Of a DNA stretch of 15,347 nt, positions 14,349 through 15,347 are shown piece after piece; position 1 is the stretch's first letter, and each line of letters opens with the position of its first letter. Made by a program: the position numbers and the translations under genes. The notes below the pieces were generated by a model, which made no database searches, was not told where the DNA came from, and was given only the letters and a program-made list of their open reading frames with translations. Source of the stretch: Deltaproteobacteria bacterium (GTDB lineage: Bacteria; Desulfobacterota; Desulfobaccia; Desulfobaccales; Desulfobaccaceae); contig VGSX01000054.1 in NCBI GenBank assembly GCA_016874895.1, forward strand, positions 1 to 15,347. Direction: 5' to 3'.

Positions 14349-14430
14349 CCCCCTCACCCTAACCCTCTCCCCCAAGGGGGAGAGGGGATTAAGGAAGTGA
14401 TATCCATAGGGTATAACGTTGGTGAGGGGG
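14349..14430. repeat. Palindromic repeat between convergent genes, includes copy B
   Basis: CCCCCTCACC at 14349-14358 is the exact reverse complement of GGTGAGGGGG at 14421-14430. Inside, 14356-14390 is the inverted partner of the repeat at 3341-3374 and contains its own palindrome, CTCTCCCCC followed by AAGGGGGAGAG. The 82-base element lies between the 3' ends of the + strand Pat gene (stop 14246) and the minus-strand zinc-ribbon gene (stop 14447). It may act as a two-way transcription barrier, although there is no T-run on either side. Confidence 0.65.
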
Positions 14431-14446
14431 CCCTGTTAGCCATAGC

Positions 14447-14800
14447 CTAAACGCTCAGGATGATATCCGGACCCAGTTGTCTGGTCTTCACCAGGTCCAG
14501 GTGGCGCAGGGTTATCATCTCGTGATTGATCTTGTCATTGTCCCAGCCTAATTCCTTGGCGGCCAGTTTAAGGGAGATTTCCTGCTTGACTTTGACCAGG
14601 TCATAGAGCTGCTGCTGGTCCGGGGAAAGTTTGGCCCCTTGCTGATCCATGGTCCGTTTGGCCGTATAGCTGGCCCACGGGTCACATTCCTTGGTCAGAT
14701 CAACCAGATTGATGTAGCAATCTTCGCACACCTTTTCGGCCATGAGGGCGCGCAGATCCTTCTCTTCCACCTGAGCCTGACAACGAGCGCATTGTACCAT
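14447..14800 (-). CDS. Small zinc-ribbon protein of unknown function
   Basis: The 117-residue protein begins with a four-cysteine zinc site, CARC (Cys4, Cys7) and CEDC (Cys25, Cys28), followed by a charged linker. The C-terminal half (about 60-117) is helical and ends EMITLRHLDLVKTRQLGPDI, which looks like a small winged-helix domain. This layout would suit a DNA- or RNA-binding regulator, but no family is recognised with certainty. The start is well supported: AAAGGAGG lies about 7 bases before the ATG at 14800. A consensus-like promoter lies about 110 bases upstream. The gene stands alone, converging on the Pat gene across a palindromic repeat. No signal peptide or membrane segment is seen. 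Confidence 0.8.
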   Translation of the reverse strand: MVQCARCQAQVEEKDLRALMAEKVCEDCYINLVDLTKECDPWASYTAKRTMDQQGAKLSPDQQQLYDLVKVKQEISLKLAAKELGWDNDKINHEMITLRHLDLVKTRQLGPDIILSV

Positions 14801-14913
14801 GAGTTACCTCCTTTGTGCCTCAGTTACGTACACTGCTGGCAAGTTAGTTTAACTCGTGTTTCTATACCAATATACCAGAAAATTTACCGGCTAACATAAA
14901 AATATATATTTAC

Positions 14914-14941
14914 ATTATATTCATTATTTGTTCGTTGGCAA
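14914..14941 (-). promoter_or_regulatory. Sigma70-type promoter of the zinc-ribbon gene
   Basis: On the minus strand TTGCCA (14941-14936; 5/6) and TATAAT (14919-14914; exact) are 16 bases apart in an AT-rich stretch. Transcription would start near 14907, giving a leader of about 105 bases before the ATG at 14800. That is long enough for control in the leader, though no known riboswitch or strong hairpin is recognised in it. Confidence 0.6.
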
Positions 14942-14954
14942 CCGCCCGCGCCTC

Positions 14955-14994
14955 AAAAAAAAAAGCCCGGGTAGCTTTAAAGCACCGGGCCTTT
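14955..14994 (-). terminator. Intrinsic terminator of the gene at the right edge
   Basis: GCCCGG (14965-14970) pairs with CCGGGC (14985-14990), and the loop holds a second pairing, GCTTT/AAAGC (14974-14983). Read on the minus strand the hairpin is followed by ten Us (14964-14955), a strong intrinsic terminator placed about 30 bases after the stop codon at 15020. On the + strand only TTTT follows, so weaker action in that direction is possible. Confidence 0.85.
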
Positions 14995-15019
14995 TCTTGC
15001 TGCTTTACTTTTTTATCCC

Positions 15020-15347
15020 TTAGAGATTGTAATCTCCCTCTAACTCCAGAATATATTCCTCCGGTCGGCTGCCGGCCACCACCGTGAAGGTACCCTGGCC
15101 GCTGATATTTTTCAGCTTGCCGGTGCCCTTGTAGGTCTTCCAGGTGCCGCTGGTGACCTTCGTCTGGGCGTCCCTCTGTCCCTCATAGCGGCTGTAGACC
15201 TGGCCTTCTTCAAAAGTGGTGATGGCATAGCCCTGCATGGGGCCGGAGCCTTTGGTGCGGTCATGGAAACCGACGCTCCGCCGGGAGACGAATTCCCCGG
15301 CCACGCCCTTCTCATATTCGATGGGCTCCCCCTCCATGGCGGTCAGC
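15020..15347 (-). CDS. C-terminal part of a probable lipocalin-like secreted or hypothetical protein (partial)
   Basis: The frame is open to the window edge; the three codons before the Met at 15337 read Leu-Thr-Ala and there is no ribosome-binding site, so this Met is probably internal and the gene continues beyond the window. The visible 109 residues are rich in beta-strand patterns. They contain the segments GYAITTFEEGQVYSRYEGQ, SGTWKTYKGTGKLKNISGQG and TFTVVAG. The GTW...GTGKL..I.G.GT pattern is common in small exported beta-barrel (lipocalin-like) proteins of unknown function; that likeness is from memory of the pattern, not a search. A strong terminator follows the stop. Confidence 0.6.
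   Translation of the reverse strand, partial: LTAMEGEPIEYEKGVAGEFVSRRSVGFHDRTKGSGPMQGYAITTFEEGQVYSRYEGQRDAQTKVTSGTWKTYKGTGKLKNISGQGTFTVVAGSRPEEYILELEGDYNL

Overview
The window looks like chromosome from an anaerobic, GC-rich Gram-negative bacterium, most likely a sulfate-reducing or syntrophic member of the Desulfobacterota (former Deltaproteobacteria). The reasons are a CbiK-type cobaltochelatase with a signal peptide (a form known from Desulfovibrio), an FmdE-family protein, a hopanoid locus lacking oxygen-dependent steps, and an outer-membrane beta-barrel. Placement is by gene content only; there is no rRNA, tRNA, transposase, CRISPR array or phage gene.

Region 1 (1-1513) is metal and cobalamin related. 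A 53-residue protein of 20 His and 4 Cys, with CCH at both ends, is read on the + strand from a strong ribosome-binding site. It converges on a minus-strand cobaltochelatase gene with a complete control region: a consensus-like promoter, a cobalamin riboswitch and an intrinsic terminator before the start codon. A palindrome separates the two 3' ends.

Region 2 (1533-3614) holds an FmdE-family gene and tatC on the minus strand, 2 bases apart, followed by about 500 bases of non-coding DNA with two hairpin-forming repeats and a possible promoter for the hopanoid genes.

Region 3 (3615-11306) is a tightly packed + strand run of six genes: squalene-hopene cyclase, HpnA, HpnH, an Omp85-like barrel with a lipobox, an ArnT/PMT-type membrane glycosyltransferase and a rhomboid protease. 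Overlaps of 8, 4 and 20 bases and gaps of 1 base suggest one transcript. The first three make and extend hopanoids. That the last three serve the same envelope pathway is inferred from position.

Region 4 (11307-15347) has a MITE-like element with 10-base direct repeats, a large Pat/AcdA-type protein (CoA-ligase plus GNAT acetyltransferase) that keeps the ligase phosphohistidine, another palindromic repeat between convergent genes, a small zinc-ribbon protein, and the 3' part of a gene running off the window.

The most unusual items are the His-rich mini-protein beside the B12-controlled chelatase, the hopanoid operon extended by a lipobox barrel and a glycosyltransferase, the MITE-like element built from heptamers, and the Pat protein that may still be a ligase.
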